A stretch of 64,000 nucleotides of DNA from Corella eumyota (GCA_963082875.1 OY720102.1:9398990-9462989), one strand, 5' to 3'. Positions 11,634 through 24,789 are shown, numbered from the stretch's first letter. Notes: a model not told the origin generated them from the sequence alone. Translations and numbers: made by a program.

Positions 11634-12667
11634 ACATTTTGCATTACGAAACTCATTAAATTAAAGATATCGTGTGGCGAAATTTCTGATTATAATTGGT
11701 ATTATGGGTTAGTTGATACAAAACCATAACTTACTACCTCTTTAAAAAAACGCTAAGCTTACATTATGTAAAAATTTTTTTTTAACTAACATTTGCACAC
11801 CACAAAGGAAACATAATTTTTCTAGAATATATAGATATACCATAAAAACAAAGTTAAAGCACCATTATAAAAATATTTGCAAATATATTTCATTTAAAAT
11901 TTACAAAAAGTATTGCATTAAATGGGTATTTCCGTTTAACCAGATGCTGCATTACGAAACTCAATAAACTAAAAATATCGTGTTGTGAAATTTTTAATTA
12001 TAATTGCTATTATGGGATAGTTGATACAAAACTTTGACTTACTTTTTTCAAAAATAAACGCTTAATTTACATTATGTCCCTTTCTGCTTATTAACGTACT
12101 AAATTAATATCAAAGTAAAATGTAATAAAGAAAATCAAAATTTTTATTGTTTATATATTTTCGCTTATTCTCGTTTACTCTTTTATAGGTTAAAAGCTAA
12201 ACAACTTATAAAAAATATAAATTTTATTTTTTTGCACTTTAAATGACTTAACTTATTCGTAATAAATAAAGCTCAAACTTTTGTTAGAGAGTCCCAAATT
12301 AAGTTAACTTATTCCCATTTTTGCAACCAATTTTATGTATTATGTTGGCTTATCTGGACATTGTTAATTATATAATTTATTATATTTTAACTATTTTCAT
12401 TTTAAAGCACAAAATTTTAATCTATAAGAAAATGTTTCCTTTAATTTTTTTTAATGTTTAATAACACATATTAAATTATTTTTTAATTGTTCACGTTTAT
12501 TTAACGAATTTTGAAAAACAGAGTCGGGTAAAATTACCAGTCGGATAATGTAGGGTTATATACATTAAATTTTAGCTTTATTGCTACATAAGTTAAAAAA
12601 ATTATTTAATATCAAACTATGTATATTTTATTATATAATTTTAACACTATTTTAGTATTAAAAATCT

Positions 12668-12739
12668 TGCGTCGACCGGGAGTCGAACCCGGAACCAGTG
12701 CTTGGAAGGCACCAATGCTAACCGTTACACCAACGACGC
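12668..12739 (-). tRNA. tRNA-Gly-TCC: tRNA-Gly(UCC), one acceptor mismatch
   Basis: Normal D loop and C31. A7 is T, leaving a T7-T66 mismatch at the base of the acceptor stem. Possibly weakened. Confidence 0.85.
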
Positions 12740-13888
12740 GTACAAAAACAGTTATTTAATGAAGCTCTTTAATATGACATAGGATCAATAAAGATAATTC
12801 ATGGCCTTATAAACAAATCAACTTACGCAAATTTGGAATTTCCATTTTAGCGCATTTAAAGAACGAACTTATTCGGATCCGATAATGTTCAAAGTTTTGT
12901 TGGAAATTGCTACCATTTTAGAGTATAAATTAATATCATTTTTAAAGTTTTTTTTATGTACGATACTGTCAGGAAACGACAACGGTATACTTCTTTGACC
13001 TGCCTCAAAAATATAACATTGCATTTATTGTGTTTCATTATGATCATAAAATAGTAGTTTAAATTCACAATTTATGAAGTAAAGAATTATAGATAAATAT
13101 TGTAAAATATTCTGCCGCTTATGCGTTTACCTATTTTGTTAACTACTGATCTCGCACCAAATTCTGTATATCACAGATTTATTTACAAGATGATTATCAA
13201 CACAATCGAGCAACCAAACACAACCATTTTTCAGGCTGTTCACTATGTACCTCCTTAAACAACTCATTTCTTACAGTTTAACTTACAAGTCACGTAATAC
13301 AGCCCACAGCGGATAAAGTGGGCCCAATTGACTAATGGGAGGGGGCAAGTGACTTAGGACAGATAACACGTTACAATAAAAATGAAAATGGCAGATTTGT
13401 TATGGTATTCCATTGATAAATGTTTGCTACGTTAAATTTATTGTTTGGTATTGGCTAATTACTTTACCACTAATACATAATTTGGATTCAGACTTGACCT
13501 ATGTTGGTAAGAAGAATATTAGCAATAAATACTTATTTTATTAAATTAGTTAACTAGTACATACCTGTTACATAAAAGTTTTTTTAAATAATCGGACGAG
13601 GGAACTTATTTTTACCCTTTAACTTGGTTACTTTGGAAAGGTAAGTTACAGTCAAATTTGCAATTCGTAAAGCTGATAATTCACTTATAATTAAATACTG
13701 GTTTCTTTATGACGGTTAAGTTTAAAATAAAAAGTAAAATTTTTTTTGAATAAATTTAGTTACGTGTTATATCCGTGAACTTCTGAATAAACCTATTTTT
13801 ATTTTTAACCTGACGTTATGCCAACAATAGTGAAATTAAAAAGTTGTTTATTTAATTCAAAAATCGTGTTTTAATCATATAAAAATAT

Positions 13889-14004
13889 TGTCAGAAGTGG
13901 GATTCGAACCCACGCCTCCATTCGGAGACCAGAACACCCATCGCTGCACAACGGCGAAGATTTTAACTTGAGTCTGGCGCCTTAGACCACTCGGCCATCC
14001 TGAC
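13889..14004 (-). tRNA. tRNA-Leu-CAA: tRNA-Leu(CAA) with 32-nt intron
   Basis: Mature exons intact. One base of the intron hairpin is changed (CGCTGCACAACGGCG on the plus strand), turning a G-C pair into an A-C mismatch. Confidence 0.94.
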
Positions 14005-15038
14005 ACATTTTGCATTACGAAACTCATTAAATTAAAGATATCGTGTGGCGAAATTTCTGATTATAATTGGTATTATGGGTTAGTTGATACAAAACCTTAA
14101 CTTACTTCCTCTTTAAAAAAACGCTAAGCTTACATTATGTAAAAATTTTTTTTTAACTAACATTTGCACATCACAAAGGAAACATAATTTTTCTAGAATA
14201 TATAGATATACCATAAAAACAAAGTTAAAGCACCATTATAAAAATATTTGCAAATATATTTCATTTAAAATTTACAAAAAGTATTGCATTAAATGGGTAT
14301 TTCCGTTCAACCAGGTGCTGCATTACGAAACTCAATAAACTAAAAATATCGTGTTGTGAAATTTTTAATTATAATTGCTATTATGGGATAGTTGATACAA
14401 AACTTTGACTTACTTTTTTCAAAAATAAACGCTTAATTTACATTATGTCCCTTTCTGCTTATTAACGTACTAAATTAATATCAAAGTAAAATGTAATAAG
14501 GAAAATCAAAATTTTTATTGTTTATATATTTTCGCTTATTCTCGTTTACTCTTTTATAGGTTAAAAGCTAAACAACTTATAAAAAATATAAATTTTATTT
14601 TTTTGCACTTTAAATGACCTAACTTATTCGTAATAAATAAAGCTCAAACTTTTGTTAGAGAGTCCCAAATTAAGTTAACTTATTCCCATTTTTGCAACCA
14701 ATTTTATGTATTATGTTGGCTTATCTGGACATTGTTAATTATATAATTTATTATATTTTAACTATTTTCATTTTAAAGCACAAAATTTTAATCTATAAGA
14801 AAATGTTTCCTTTAATTTTTTTTAATGTTTAATAACACATATTAAATTATTTTTTAATTGTTCACGTTTATTTAACGAATTTTGAAAAACAGAGTCGGGT
14901 AAAATTACCAGTCGGATAATGTGGGGTTATATACATTAAATTTTAGCTTTATTGCTACATAAGTTAAAAAAATTATTTAATATCAAACTATGTATATTTT
15001 ATTATATAATTTTAACACTATTTTAGTATTAAAAATCT

Positions 15039-15110
15039 TGCGTCGACCGGTAGTCGAACCCGGAACCAGTGCTTGGAAGGCACCAATGCTAACCGTTACA
15101 CCATCGACGC
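15039..15110 (-). pseudogene. tRNA-Gly-TCC: tRNA-Gly(UCC), broken G53-C61 pair
   Basis: C61 is A (GTTCGACTACC), which breaks the highly conserved last T-stem pair and changes the B box. The remainder is normal. Confidence 0.75.
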
Positions 15111-16256
15111 GTACAAAATCAGTTATTTAATGAAGCTCTTTAATATGACATAGGATCAATAAAGATAATTCATGGTCTTATAAACAAATCAACTTACGCA
15201 AATTTGGAATTTCCATTTTAGCGCATTTAAAGAACGAACTTATTCGGATCCGATAATGTTCAAAGTTTTGTTGGAAATTGCTACCATTTTAGAGTAAAAT
15301 TAATATCATTTTTAAAGTTTTTTTATGTACGATACTGTCAGAAAAGGACAACGGTATACTTCTTTGACCTGCCTCAAAAATATAACATTGCATTTATTGT
15401 GTTTCATTATGATCATAAAATAGTAGTTTAAATTCACAATTTATGAAGTAAAGAATTATAGATAAATATTGTAAAATATTCTGCCGCTTATGCGTTTACC
15501 TATTTTGTTAACTACTGATCTCGCACCAAATTCTGTATATCACAGATTTATTTACAAGATGATTATCAACACAATCGAGCAACCAAACACAACCATTTTT
15601 CAGGCTGTTCACTATGTACCTCCTTAAACAACTCATTTCTTACAGTTTAACTTACAAGTCACGTAATACAGCCCACAGCGGATAAAGTGGGCTCAATTGA
15701 CTAATGGGAGGGGGCAAGTGACTTAGGACAGATAACACGTTACAATAAACATGAAAATGGCAGATTTGTTATGGTATTCCATTGATAAATGTTTGCTACG
15801 TTAAATTTATTGTTTGGTATTGGCTAATTACTTTACCATTAATACATAGTTTGGATTCAGACTTGACCTATGTTGGTAAGAAGAATATTAGCAATAAATA
15901 CTTATTTTATTAAATTAGTTAACTAGTACATACCTGTTACATAAAAGTTTTTTTAAATAATCGGACGAGGGAACTTATTTTTACCCTTTAACTTGGTTAC
16001 TTTGGAAAGGTAAGTTACAGTCAAATTTGCAATTCGTAAAGCTGGTAATTCACTTATAATTAAATACTGGTTTCTTTATGACGGTTAAGTTTAAAATAAA
16101 AAGTAAAATTTTTTTGGAATAAATTTAGTTACGTGTTATATCCGTGAACTTCTGAATAAACCTATTTTTATTTTTAACCTGACGTTATGCCAACAATAGT
16201 GAAATTAAAAAGTTGTTTATTTAATTCAAAAATCGTGTTTTAATCATTTAAAAAAT

Positions 16257-16371
16257 TGTCAGCAGTGGGATTCGAACCCACGCCTCCATTCGGAGACCAG
16301 AACACCCATCGCCGCACAACGGCGAAGATTTTAACTTGAGTCTGGCGCCTTAGACCACTCGCCATCCTGAC
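16257..16371 (-). pseudogene. tRNA-Leu-CAA: tRNA-Leu(CAA), A-box deletion
   Basis: 115 nt. A one-base deletion turns TGGCCGAGTGG into TGGCGAGTGG, damaging both the D stem and the A box. U67 is G, leaving G6-G67. Likely dead. Confidence 0.82.
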
Positions 16372-17405
16372 ACATTATATATTACGAAACTCATTAAATT
16401 AAAGATATCGTGTGGCGAAATTTCTGATTATAATTGGTATTATGGGTTAGTTGATACAAAACCTTAACTTACTTCATCTTTAAAAAAACGCTAAGCTTAC
16501 ATTATGTAAAAATTTTTTTTTAACTAACATTTGCACATCACAAAGGAAACATAATTTTTCTAGAATATATAGATATACCATAAAAACAAAGTTAAAGCAC
16601 CATTATAAAAATATTTGCAAATATATTTCATTTAAAATTTACAAAAAGTATTGCATTAAATGGGTATTTCCGTTCAACCAGGTGCTGCATTACGAAACTC
16701 AATAAACTAAAAATATCGTGTTGTGAAATTTTTAATTATAATTGCTATTATGGGATAGTTGATACAAAACTTTGACTTACTTTTTTCAAAAATAAACGCT
16801 TAATTTACATTATGTCCCTTTCTGTTTATTAACGTACTAAATTAATATCAAAGTAAAATGTAATAAGGAAAATCAAAATTTTTATTGTTTATATATTTTC
16901 GCTTATTCTCGTTTACTCTTTTATAGGTTAAAAGCTAAACAACTTATAAAAAATATAAATTTTATTTTTTTGCACTTTAAATGACTTAACTTATTCGTAA
17001 TAAATAAAGCTCAAACTTTTGTTAGAGAGTCCCAAATTAAGTTAACTTATTCCCATTTTTGCAACCAATTTTATGTATTATGTTGGCTTATCTGGACATT
17101 GTTAATTATATAATTTATTATATTTTAACTATTTTCATTTTAAAGCACAAAATTTTAATCTATAAGAAAATGTTTCCTTTAATTTTTTTTAATGTTTAAT
17201 AACACATATTAAATTATTTTTTAATTGTTCACGTTTATTTAACAAATTTTAAAAAACAGAGTCGGGTAAAATTACCAGTCGGATAATGTGGGGTTATATA
17301 CATTAAATTTTAGCTTTATTGCTACATAAGTTAAAAAAATTATTTAATATCAAACTATGTATATTTTATTATATAATTTTAACACTATTTTAGTATTAAA
17401 AATCT

Positions 17406-17477
17406 TGCGTCGACCGGGAGACGAACCCGGAACCAGTGCTTGGAAGGCACCAATGCTAACCGTTACACCATCGACGC
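17406..17477 (-). tRNA. tRNA-Gly-TCC: tRNA-Gly(UCC), A58U
   Basis: All stems pair and the anticodon is UCC. A58, an almost invariant T-loop base and part of the B box, is T (GGTTCGTCTCC). Functional status doubtful. Confidence 0.8.
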
Positions 17478-18626
17478 GTACAAAAACAGTTATTTAATGA
17501 AGCTCTTTAATATGACATAGGATCAATAAAGATAATTCATGGCCTTATAAACAAATCAACTTACGCAAATTTGGAATTTCCATTTTAGCGCATTTAAAGA
17601 ACGAACTTATTCGGATCCGATAATGTTCAAAGTTTTGTTGGAAATTGCTACCATTTTAGAGTATAAATTAATATCATTTTTAAAGTTTTTTTTATGTACG
17701 ATACTGTCAGGAAACGACAACGGTATACTTCTTTGACCTGCCTCAAAAATATAACATTGCATTTATTGTGTTTCATTATGATCATAAAATAGTAGTTTAA
17801 ATTCACAATTTATGAAGTAAAGAATTATAGATAAATATTGTAAAATATTCTGCCGCTTATGCGTTTACCTATTTTGTTAACTACTGATCTCGCACCAAAT
17901 TCTGTATATCACAGATTTATTTACAAGATGATTATCAACACAATCGAGCAACCAAACACAACCATTTTTCAGGCTGTTCACTATGTACCTCCTTAAACAA
18001 CTCATTTCTTACAGTTTAACTTACAAGTCACGTAATACAGCCCACAGCGGATAAAGTGGGCCCAATTGACTAATGGGAGGGGGCAAGTGACTTAGGACAG
18101 ATAACACGTTACAATAAAAATGAAAATGGCAGATTTGTTATGGTATTCCATTGATAAATGTTTGCTACGTTAAATTTATTGTTTGGTATTGGCTAATTAC
18201 TTTACCACTAATACATAATTTGGATTCAGACTTGACCTATGTTGGTAAGAAGAATATTAGCAATAAATACTTATTTTATTAAATTAGTTAACTAGTACAT
18301 ACCTGTTACATAAAAGTTTTTTTAAATAATCGGACGAGGGAACTTATTTTTACCCTTTAACTTGGTTACTTTGGAAAGGTAAGTTACAGTCAAATTTGCA
18401 ATTCGTAAAGCTGGTAATTCACTTATAATTAAATACTGGTTTCTTTATGACGGTTAAGTTTAAAATAAAAAGTAAAATTTTTTTTGAATAAATTTAGTTA
18501 CGTGTTATATCCGTGAACTTCTGAATAAAGCTATTTTTATTTTTAACCTGACGTTATGCCAACAATAGTGAAATTAAAAAGTTGTTTATTTAATTCAAAA
18601 ATCGTGTTTTAATCATATAAAAATAT

Positions 18627-18742
18627 TGTCAGAAGTGGGATTCGAACCCACGCCTCCATTCGGAGACCAGAACACCCATCGCCGCACAACGGCGAAGATT
18701 TTAACTTGAGTCTGGCGCCTTAGACCACTCGGCCATCCTGAC
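18627..18742 (-). tRNA. tRNA-Leu-CAA: tRNA-Leu(CAA) with 32-nt intron
   Basis: Intact exons, A and B boxes and intron hairpin. Confidence 0.95.
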
Positions 18743-19775
18743 ACATTTTGCATTACGAAACTCATTAAATTAAAGATATCGTGTGGCGAAATTTCTGATT
18801 ATAATTGGTATTATGGGTTAGTTGATACAAAACCTTAACTTACTTCCTCTTTAAAAAAACGCTAAGCTTACATTATGTAAAAATTTTTTTTTAACTAACA
18901 TTTGCACATCACAAAGGAAACATAATATTTCTAGAATATATAGATATACCATAAAAACAAAGTTAAAGCACCATTATAAAAATATTTGCAGATATATTTC
19001 ATTTAAAATTTACAAAAAGTATTGCATTAAATGGGTATTTCCGTTCAACCAGGTGCTGCATTACGAAACTCAATAAACTAAAAATATCGTGTTGTGAAAT
19101 TTCTAATTATAATTGCTATTATGGGATAGTTGATACAAAACTTTGACTTACTTTTTTCAAAAATAAACGCTTAATTTACATTATGTCCCTTTCTGCTTAT
19201 TAACGTACTAAATTAATATCAAAGTAAAATGTAATAAGGAAAATCAAAATTTTTATTGTTTATATATTTTCGCTTATTCTCGTATACTCTTTTATAGGTT
19301 AAAAGCTAAACAACTTATAAAAAATATAAATTTTATTTTTTTGCACTTTAAATGACTTAACTTATTCGTAATAAATAAAGCTCAAACTTTTGTAAGAGAG
19401 TCCCAAATTAAGTTAAGTTATTCCCATTTTTGCAACCAATTTTATGTATTATGTTGGCTTATCTGGACATTGTTAATTATATAATTTATTATATTTTAAC
19501 TATTTTCATTTTAAAGCACAAAATTTTATTCTATAAGAAAATGTTGTCTTTAATTTTTTTTATTGTTTAATAACACATATTAAATTATTTTTTAATTGTT
19601 CACGTTTATTTAACGAATTTTGAAAAACAGAGTCGGGTAAAATTACCAGTCGGATAATGTGGGGTTATAAACATTAAATTTTAGCTTTATTGCTACATAA
19701 GTTAAAAAATTATTTAATATCAAACTATGTATATTTTATTATATAATTTTAACCCTATTTTAGTATTAAAAATCT

Positions 19776-19847
19776 TGCGTCGACCGGGAGTTGAACCCGG
19801 AACTAGTGTTTGGAAGGCACCAATGCTAACCGTTACACCATCGACGC
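19776..19847 (-). pseudogene. tRNA-Gly-TCC: tRNA-Gly(UCC), anticodon-stem mismatch
   Basis: G39 is A (CTTCCAAACACT), giving C31-A39 at the top of the anticodon stem. G57 is A in the T loop, which is tolerated. Probably weakened or dead. Confidence 0.75.
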
Positions 19848-20988
19848 GTACAAAAACATCTATTTAATGAAGCTCTTTAATATGACATAGGATCAATAAA
19901 GATAATTCATGGCCTTATCAACTTACGCAAATTTGGAATTTCCATTTTAGCGCATTTAAAAAACAAACTTATTCGGATCCGATAATGTTCAAAGTTTTGT
20001 TGGAAATTGCTACCATTTTAGAGTATAAATTAATATCATTTTTAAAGTTTTTTTTATGTACGATACTGTCAGGAAACGACAACGGTATACTTCTTTGACC
20101 TGCCTCAAAATTATAACATTGCATTTATTGTGTTTCATTATGATCATAAAATAGTAGTTTAAATTCACAATTTATGAAGTAAAGAATTATAGATAAATAT
20201 TGTAAAATATTCTGCCGCTTATGCGTTTACCTATTTTGTTAACTACTGATCTTGCACCAAATTCTGTATATCACAGATTTATTTACAAGATGATTATCAA
20301 CACAATCGAGCAACCAAACACAACCATTTTTCAGGCTGTTCACTATGTGCCTCCTTAAACAACTCATTTCTTACAGTTTAACTTACAAGTCACGTAATAC
20401 AGCCCACAGCGGACAAAGTGGGCCCAAGTGACTAATGGGAGGGGGCAAGTGACTTAGGACAGATAACACATTACAATAAACATGAAAATGGCAGATTTGT
20501 TATGGTATTTCATTGATAAATGTTTGTTACGTTACATTTATTGTTTGGTATTGGCTAATTACTTTACCACTAATACATAATTTGGATTCAGACTTGACCT
20601 ATATTGGTAAGAAGAATATTAGCAATAAATACTTATTTTATTAAATTAGTTAACTAGTACATACCTGTTACATAAAAGTTTTTTTAAATAATCGGACGAG
20701 GAAACTTATTTTTACCCTTTAACTTGGTTACTTTGGAAAGGTAAGTTACAGTCAAATTTGCAATTCGTAAAGCTGGTAATTCACTTATAATTAAATACTG
20801 GTTCTTTATGACGGTTAAGTTTAAAATAAAAAGTAAAATTTTTTTTCGAATAAATTTAGTTACGTGTTATATCTGTGAAATTCTGAATAAACCTATCTTT
20901 ATTTTTAACCTGACGTTATGCCAACACTAGTGAAATTAAAAAGTTGTTTATTTAATTCAAAAATCGTGTTTTAATCATATAAAAATAT

Positions 20989-21104
20989 TGTCAGAAGTGG
21001 GATTCGAACCCACGCCTCCATTCGGAGACCAGAACACCCATCGCCGCACAACGGCGAAGATTTTATCTTGAGCGTGGCGCCTTAGACCACTCGGCCATCC
21101 TGAC
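20989..21104 (-). pseudogene. tRNA-Leu-CAA: tRNA-Leu(CAA), broken anticodon stem
   Basis: Exon 1 reads CCACGCTCAAG where intact copies have CCAGACTCAAG, so positions 30 and 31 no longer pair with TCTGG. The intron junction geometry would also be affected. Anticodon CAA and B box are kept. Confidence 0.8.
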
Positions 21105-21748
21105 ACATTTTGCATTACGAAACTCATTAAATTAAAGATGTCGTGTGGCGAAATTTCTAATTATAATTGGTATTATGGGTTAGTTGATACAAAACCTTAA
21201 CTTACTTCCTCTTTAAAAAAACGCTAAGCTTACATTATGTAAAAATTTATTTTTTAACTAACATTTGCACATCACAAAGAAAACATAATTTTTCTAGAAC
21301 ATATAGATATACCATAAAATCAAAGTTAAAGCCCCATTATAAAAATATTTGCAAATATATTTCATTTAAAATTTACAAAAAATATTGCATTAAATGGGTA
21401 TTTCCGTTCAACCAGGTGCTGCATTACGAAACTCAATAAACTAAAAATATCGTGTTGTGAAATTTTCTAATTATAATTGCTATTATGGGATAGTTGATAC
21501 AAAACTTTGACTTACTTTTTTCCAAAATAAACGCTTAATTTACATTATGTCAAAATTCATTTTTACTAACCAACATATGCACATCACAAATGGAAAATAA
21601 TTTTTTTAGAATATATAGATTTACCGAGAAAACAAATTTAAAGTTTCATTAAAAAGATTTGCAAATATAAAACGCAAATTTTATTTATTTTTAAATCAGA
21701 AAAAGTAGAATACTTTTTAGAAATTAATAAATTTCACAACAATAGTTT

Positions 21749-21755
21749 AAAAAAA
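21749..21755 (-). terminator. Pol III oligo-T terminator of the minus-arm tRNA-Thr
   Basis: T7 on the coding strand 5 nt past the gene. Plus-arm Thr copies end in T7 or T5 at the same distance. Confidence 0.85.
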
Positions 21756-21760
21756 TGAAT

Positions 21761-21832
21761 AGGTGTTACTGGGGATCGAACCCAGGATCTCCTGTTTACA
21801 AGACAGGCGCTTTACCACTAAGCCATTACGCC
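21761..21832 (-). tRNA. tRNA-Thr-TGT: tRNA-Thr(UGU), two acceptor mismatches; sole Thr of the minus arm
   Basis: 72 nt with anticodon loop CTTGTAA and intact D and T arms. The acceptor strands are GGCGTAA and TAACACC, giving C3-A70 and A6-A67 mismatches relative to the intact plus-arm gene (31468-31539). Present only because this unit escaped the 280-bp deletion. Function doubtful. Confidence 0.85.
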
Positions 21833-22418
21833 CTTTCTGCTTATTAACGTACTAAATTAATATTAAAGTAAAATGTAATAAGGAAAATCAAAATTTTTAT
21901 TGTTTATATATTTTCGCTTATTCTCGTTTACTCTTTTATAGGTTAAAAGCTAAACAACTTATAAAAAATATAAATTTTATTTTTTTGCACTTTAAATGAC
22001 TTAATTTATTCGTAATAAATAAAGCTCAAACTTTTGTAAGAGAGTCCCAAATTAAGTTAAGTTATTCCCATTTTTGCAACCAATTTTATGTATTATGTTG
22101 GCTTATCTGGACATTGTTAATTATATAATTTATTATATTTTAATTATTTTATTTAAAGCACAGAATTTTATTCTATAAGAAGATGTTGTCTTTAATTTTT
22201 TTTAATGTTTAATAACACATATTAAATTATTTTTTAATTGTTCACGTTTATTTAACGAATTTTGAAAAACAGAGTCGGGTAAAATTACCAGTCGGATAAT
22301 GTGGGGTTATATACATTAAATTTTAGCTTTATTGCTACATAAGTTAAAAAAATTATTTAATATCAAACTATGTATATTTTATTATATAATTTTAACACTA
22401 TTTTAGTATTAAAAATCT

Positions 22419-22490
22419 TGCGTCGACCGGGAGTCGAACCCGGAACTAGTGCTTGGAAGGCACCAATGCTAACCGTTACACCATCGACGC
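22419..22490 (-). tRNA. tRNA-Gly-TCC: tRNA-Gly(UCC), the one copy with no visible defect
   Basis: 72 nt. It carries glycine to GGA (and by wobble GGG) codons in cytoplasmic translation. Acceptor GCGTCGA/TCGACGC, discriminator A, D arm with A14 and G18-G19, anticodon stem GGTGC/GCACT (one G-U), loop CTTCCAA with anticodon UCC at 34-36, four-base variable loop, T stem CCGGG/CCCGG. The A box (TGGTGTAACGG) and B box (GGTTCGACTCC) are intact and an oligo-T stop follows. Anticodon and length make the identity secure. It is the reference for judging the other 25 Gly copies. Confidence 0.97.
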
Positions 22491-23639
22491 GTACAATAAC
22501 AGTTATTTAATGAAGCTCTTTAATATGACATAGGATCAATAAAGATAATTCATGGCCTTATAAACAAATCAACTTACGCAAATTTGGAATTTCCATTTTA
22601 GCGCATTTAAAGAACGAACTTTTTCGGATCCGATAATGTTCAAAGTTTTGTTGAAAATTGCTACCATTTTAGAGTATAAATTAATATCATTTTTAAAGTT
22701 TTTTTTATGTACGATACTGTCAGGAAACGACAACGGTATACTTCTTTGACCTGCCTCAAGAATATAACATTGCATTTATTGTGTTTCATTATGATCATAA
22801 AATAGTAGTTTAAATTCACAATTTATGAAGTAAAGAATTATAGATAAATATTGTAAAATATTCTGCCGCTTATGCGTTTACCTATTTTGTTAACTACTGA
22901 TCTCGCACCAAATTCTGTATATTACAGATTTATTTACAAGATGATTATCAACACAATCGAGCAACCAAACACAACCATTTTTCAGGCTGTTCACTATGTA
23001 CCTCCTTAAACAACTCATTTCTTACAGTTTAACTTACAAATTACGTAATACAGCCCACAGCGGATAAAGTGGGCCCAAGTGACTAATGGGAGGGGGCAAG
23101 TGACTTAGGACAGATAACACGTTACAATAAACATGAAAATGGCAGATTTGTTATGGTATTCCATTGATAAATGTTTGCTACGTTAAATTTATTGTTTGGT
23201 ATTGGCTAATTACTTTACCACTAATACATAATTTGGATTCAGACTTGACCTATGTTGGTAAGAAGAATATTAGCAATAAATACTTATTTTATTAAATTAG
23301 TTAACTAGTACATACCTGTTACATAAAAGTTTTTTTAAATAATCGGACGAGGGAACTTATTTTTACCCTTTAACTTGGTTACTTTGGAAAGGTAAGTTAC
23401 AGTTAAATTTGCAATTCGTACACCTGGTAATTCACTTATAATTAAATACTGGTTTCTTTATGACGGTTAAGTTTAAAATAAAAAGTAAAATTTTTTTTGA
23501 ATAAATTTAGTTACGTGTTATATCCGTGAACTTCTGAATAAACCTATTTTTATTTTTAACCTGACGTTATGCCAACAATAGTGAAATTAAAAAGTTGTTT
23601 ATTTAATTCAAAAATCGTGTTTTAATCATATAAAAATAT

Positions 23640-23755
23640 TGTCAGAAGTGGGATTCGAACCCACGCCTCCATTCGGAGACCAGAACACCCATCGCCGCAC
23701 AACGGCGAAGATTTTAACTTGAGTCTGGCGCCTTAGACCACTCGGCCATCCTGAC
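23640..23755 (-). tRNA. tRNA-Leu-CAA: tRNA-Leu(CAA) with 32-nt intron
   Basis: Intact exons, anticodon CAA, intron with CGCCG/CGGCG hairpin. Confidence 0.95.
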
Positions 23756-24789
23756 ACATTTTGCATTACGAAACTTATTAAATTAAAGATATCGTGTGGC
23801 GAAATTTCTGATTATAATTGGTATTATGGGTTAGTTGATACAAAACCTTAACTTACTTTCTCTTTAAAAAAACGCTAAGCTTACATTATGTAAAAAAAAA
23901 TTTTTAACTAACATTTGCACATCACAAAGGAAACATAATTTTTCTAGAATATATAGATATACCATAAAAACAAAGTTAAAGCACCATTATAAAAATATTT
24001 GCAAATATATTTCATTTAAAATTTACAAAAAGTATTGCATTAAATGGGTATTTCCGTTCAACCAGATGCTGCATTACGAAACTCAATAAACTAAAAATAT
24101 CGTGTTGTGAAATTTTTAATTATAATTGCTATTATGGGATAGTTGATACAAAACTTTGACTTACTTTTTTCAAAAATAAACGCTTAATTTACATTATGTC
24201 CCTTTCTGCTTATTAACGTACTAAATTAATATTAAAGTAAAATGTAATAAGGAAAATCAAAATTTTTATTGTTTATATATTTTCGCTTATTCTCGTTTAC
24301 TCTTTTATAGGTTAAAAGCTAAACAACTTATAAAAAATATAAATTTTATTTTTTTGCACTTTAAATGACTTAACTTATTCGTAATAAATAAAGCTCAAAC
24401 TTTTGTTAGAGAGTCCCAAATTAAGTTAACTTATTCCCATTTTTGCAACCAATTTTATGTATTATGTTGGCTTATCTGGACATTGTTAATTATATAATTT
24501 ATTATATTTTAACTATTTTCATTTTAAAGCACAAAATTTTAATCTATAAGAAAATATTTCCTTTAATTTTTTTTAATGTTTAATAACACATATTAAATTA
24601 TTTTTTAATTGTTCACGTTTATTTAACGAATTTTAAAAAACAGAGTCGGGTAAAATTACCAGTCGGATAATGTGGGGTTATATACATTAAATTTTAGCTT
24701 TATTGCTACATAAGTTAAAAAAATTATTTAATATCAAACTATGTATATTTTATTATATAATTTTAACACTATTTTAGTATTAAAAATCT

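Larger units (their letters stand above)
9480..11850 (-). repeat. Minus unit 5 (short form)
   Basis: Carries a decayed Gly (10297-10368) and an intact-looking Leu (11518-11633). It is the last unit with the Gly D-loop variant seen in units 1-4. Confidence 0.93.
11851..14221 (-). repeat. Minus unit 6 (short form)
   Basis: Carries Gly (12668-12739) and Leu (13889-14004). Shares with the unit at 16589 the spacer variants CCCAATTGACTA and AATAAAAATGAAAATGG, so units 6 and 8 descend from one copy with another unit between them. Confidence 0.93.
14222..16588 (-). repeat. Minus unit 7 (short form)
   Basis: Carries Gly (15039-15110) and a broken Leu (16257-16371). Small deletions and substitutions cluster at the Leu end, including ATTATATATTACG in place of ATTTTGCATTACG near 16374. 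Confidence 0.93.
16589..18959 (-). repeat. Minus unit 8 (short form)
   Basis: Carries Gly (17406-17477) and an intact-looking Leu (18627-18742). A close relative of unit 6 by shared spacer variants. Confidence 0.93.
18960..21322 (-). repeat. Minus unit 9 (short form, more diverged)
   Basis: Carries Gly (19776-19847) and Leu (20989-21104), both damaged. It has a small deletion just 5' of the Gly gene near 19918 (GGCCTTATCAACTTACG) and more spacer substitutions than its neighbours. Confidence 0.93.
21323..23972 (-). repeat. Minus unit 10 (long form, keeps tRNA-Thr)
   Basis: This 2650-bp unit is the only one in the minus arm that keeps the 280 bp at 21551-21830 holding almost all of tRNA-Thr and its flank. 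It carries the only Gly copy without any visible defect (22419-22490) and an intact Leu (23640-23755). It sits between two deleted units. Confidence 0.95.

Noticed and set aside
22569-22775. 68-residue minus-strand ORF 5' of the unit-10 Gly
   Set aside because: Private to one unit through single-base changes in otherwise non-coding spacer.
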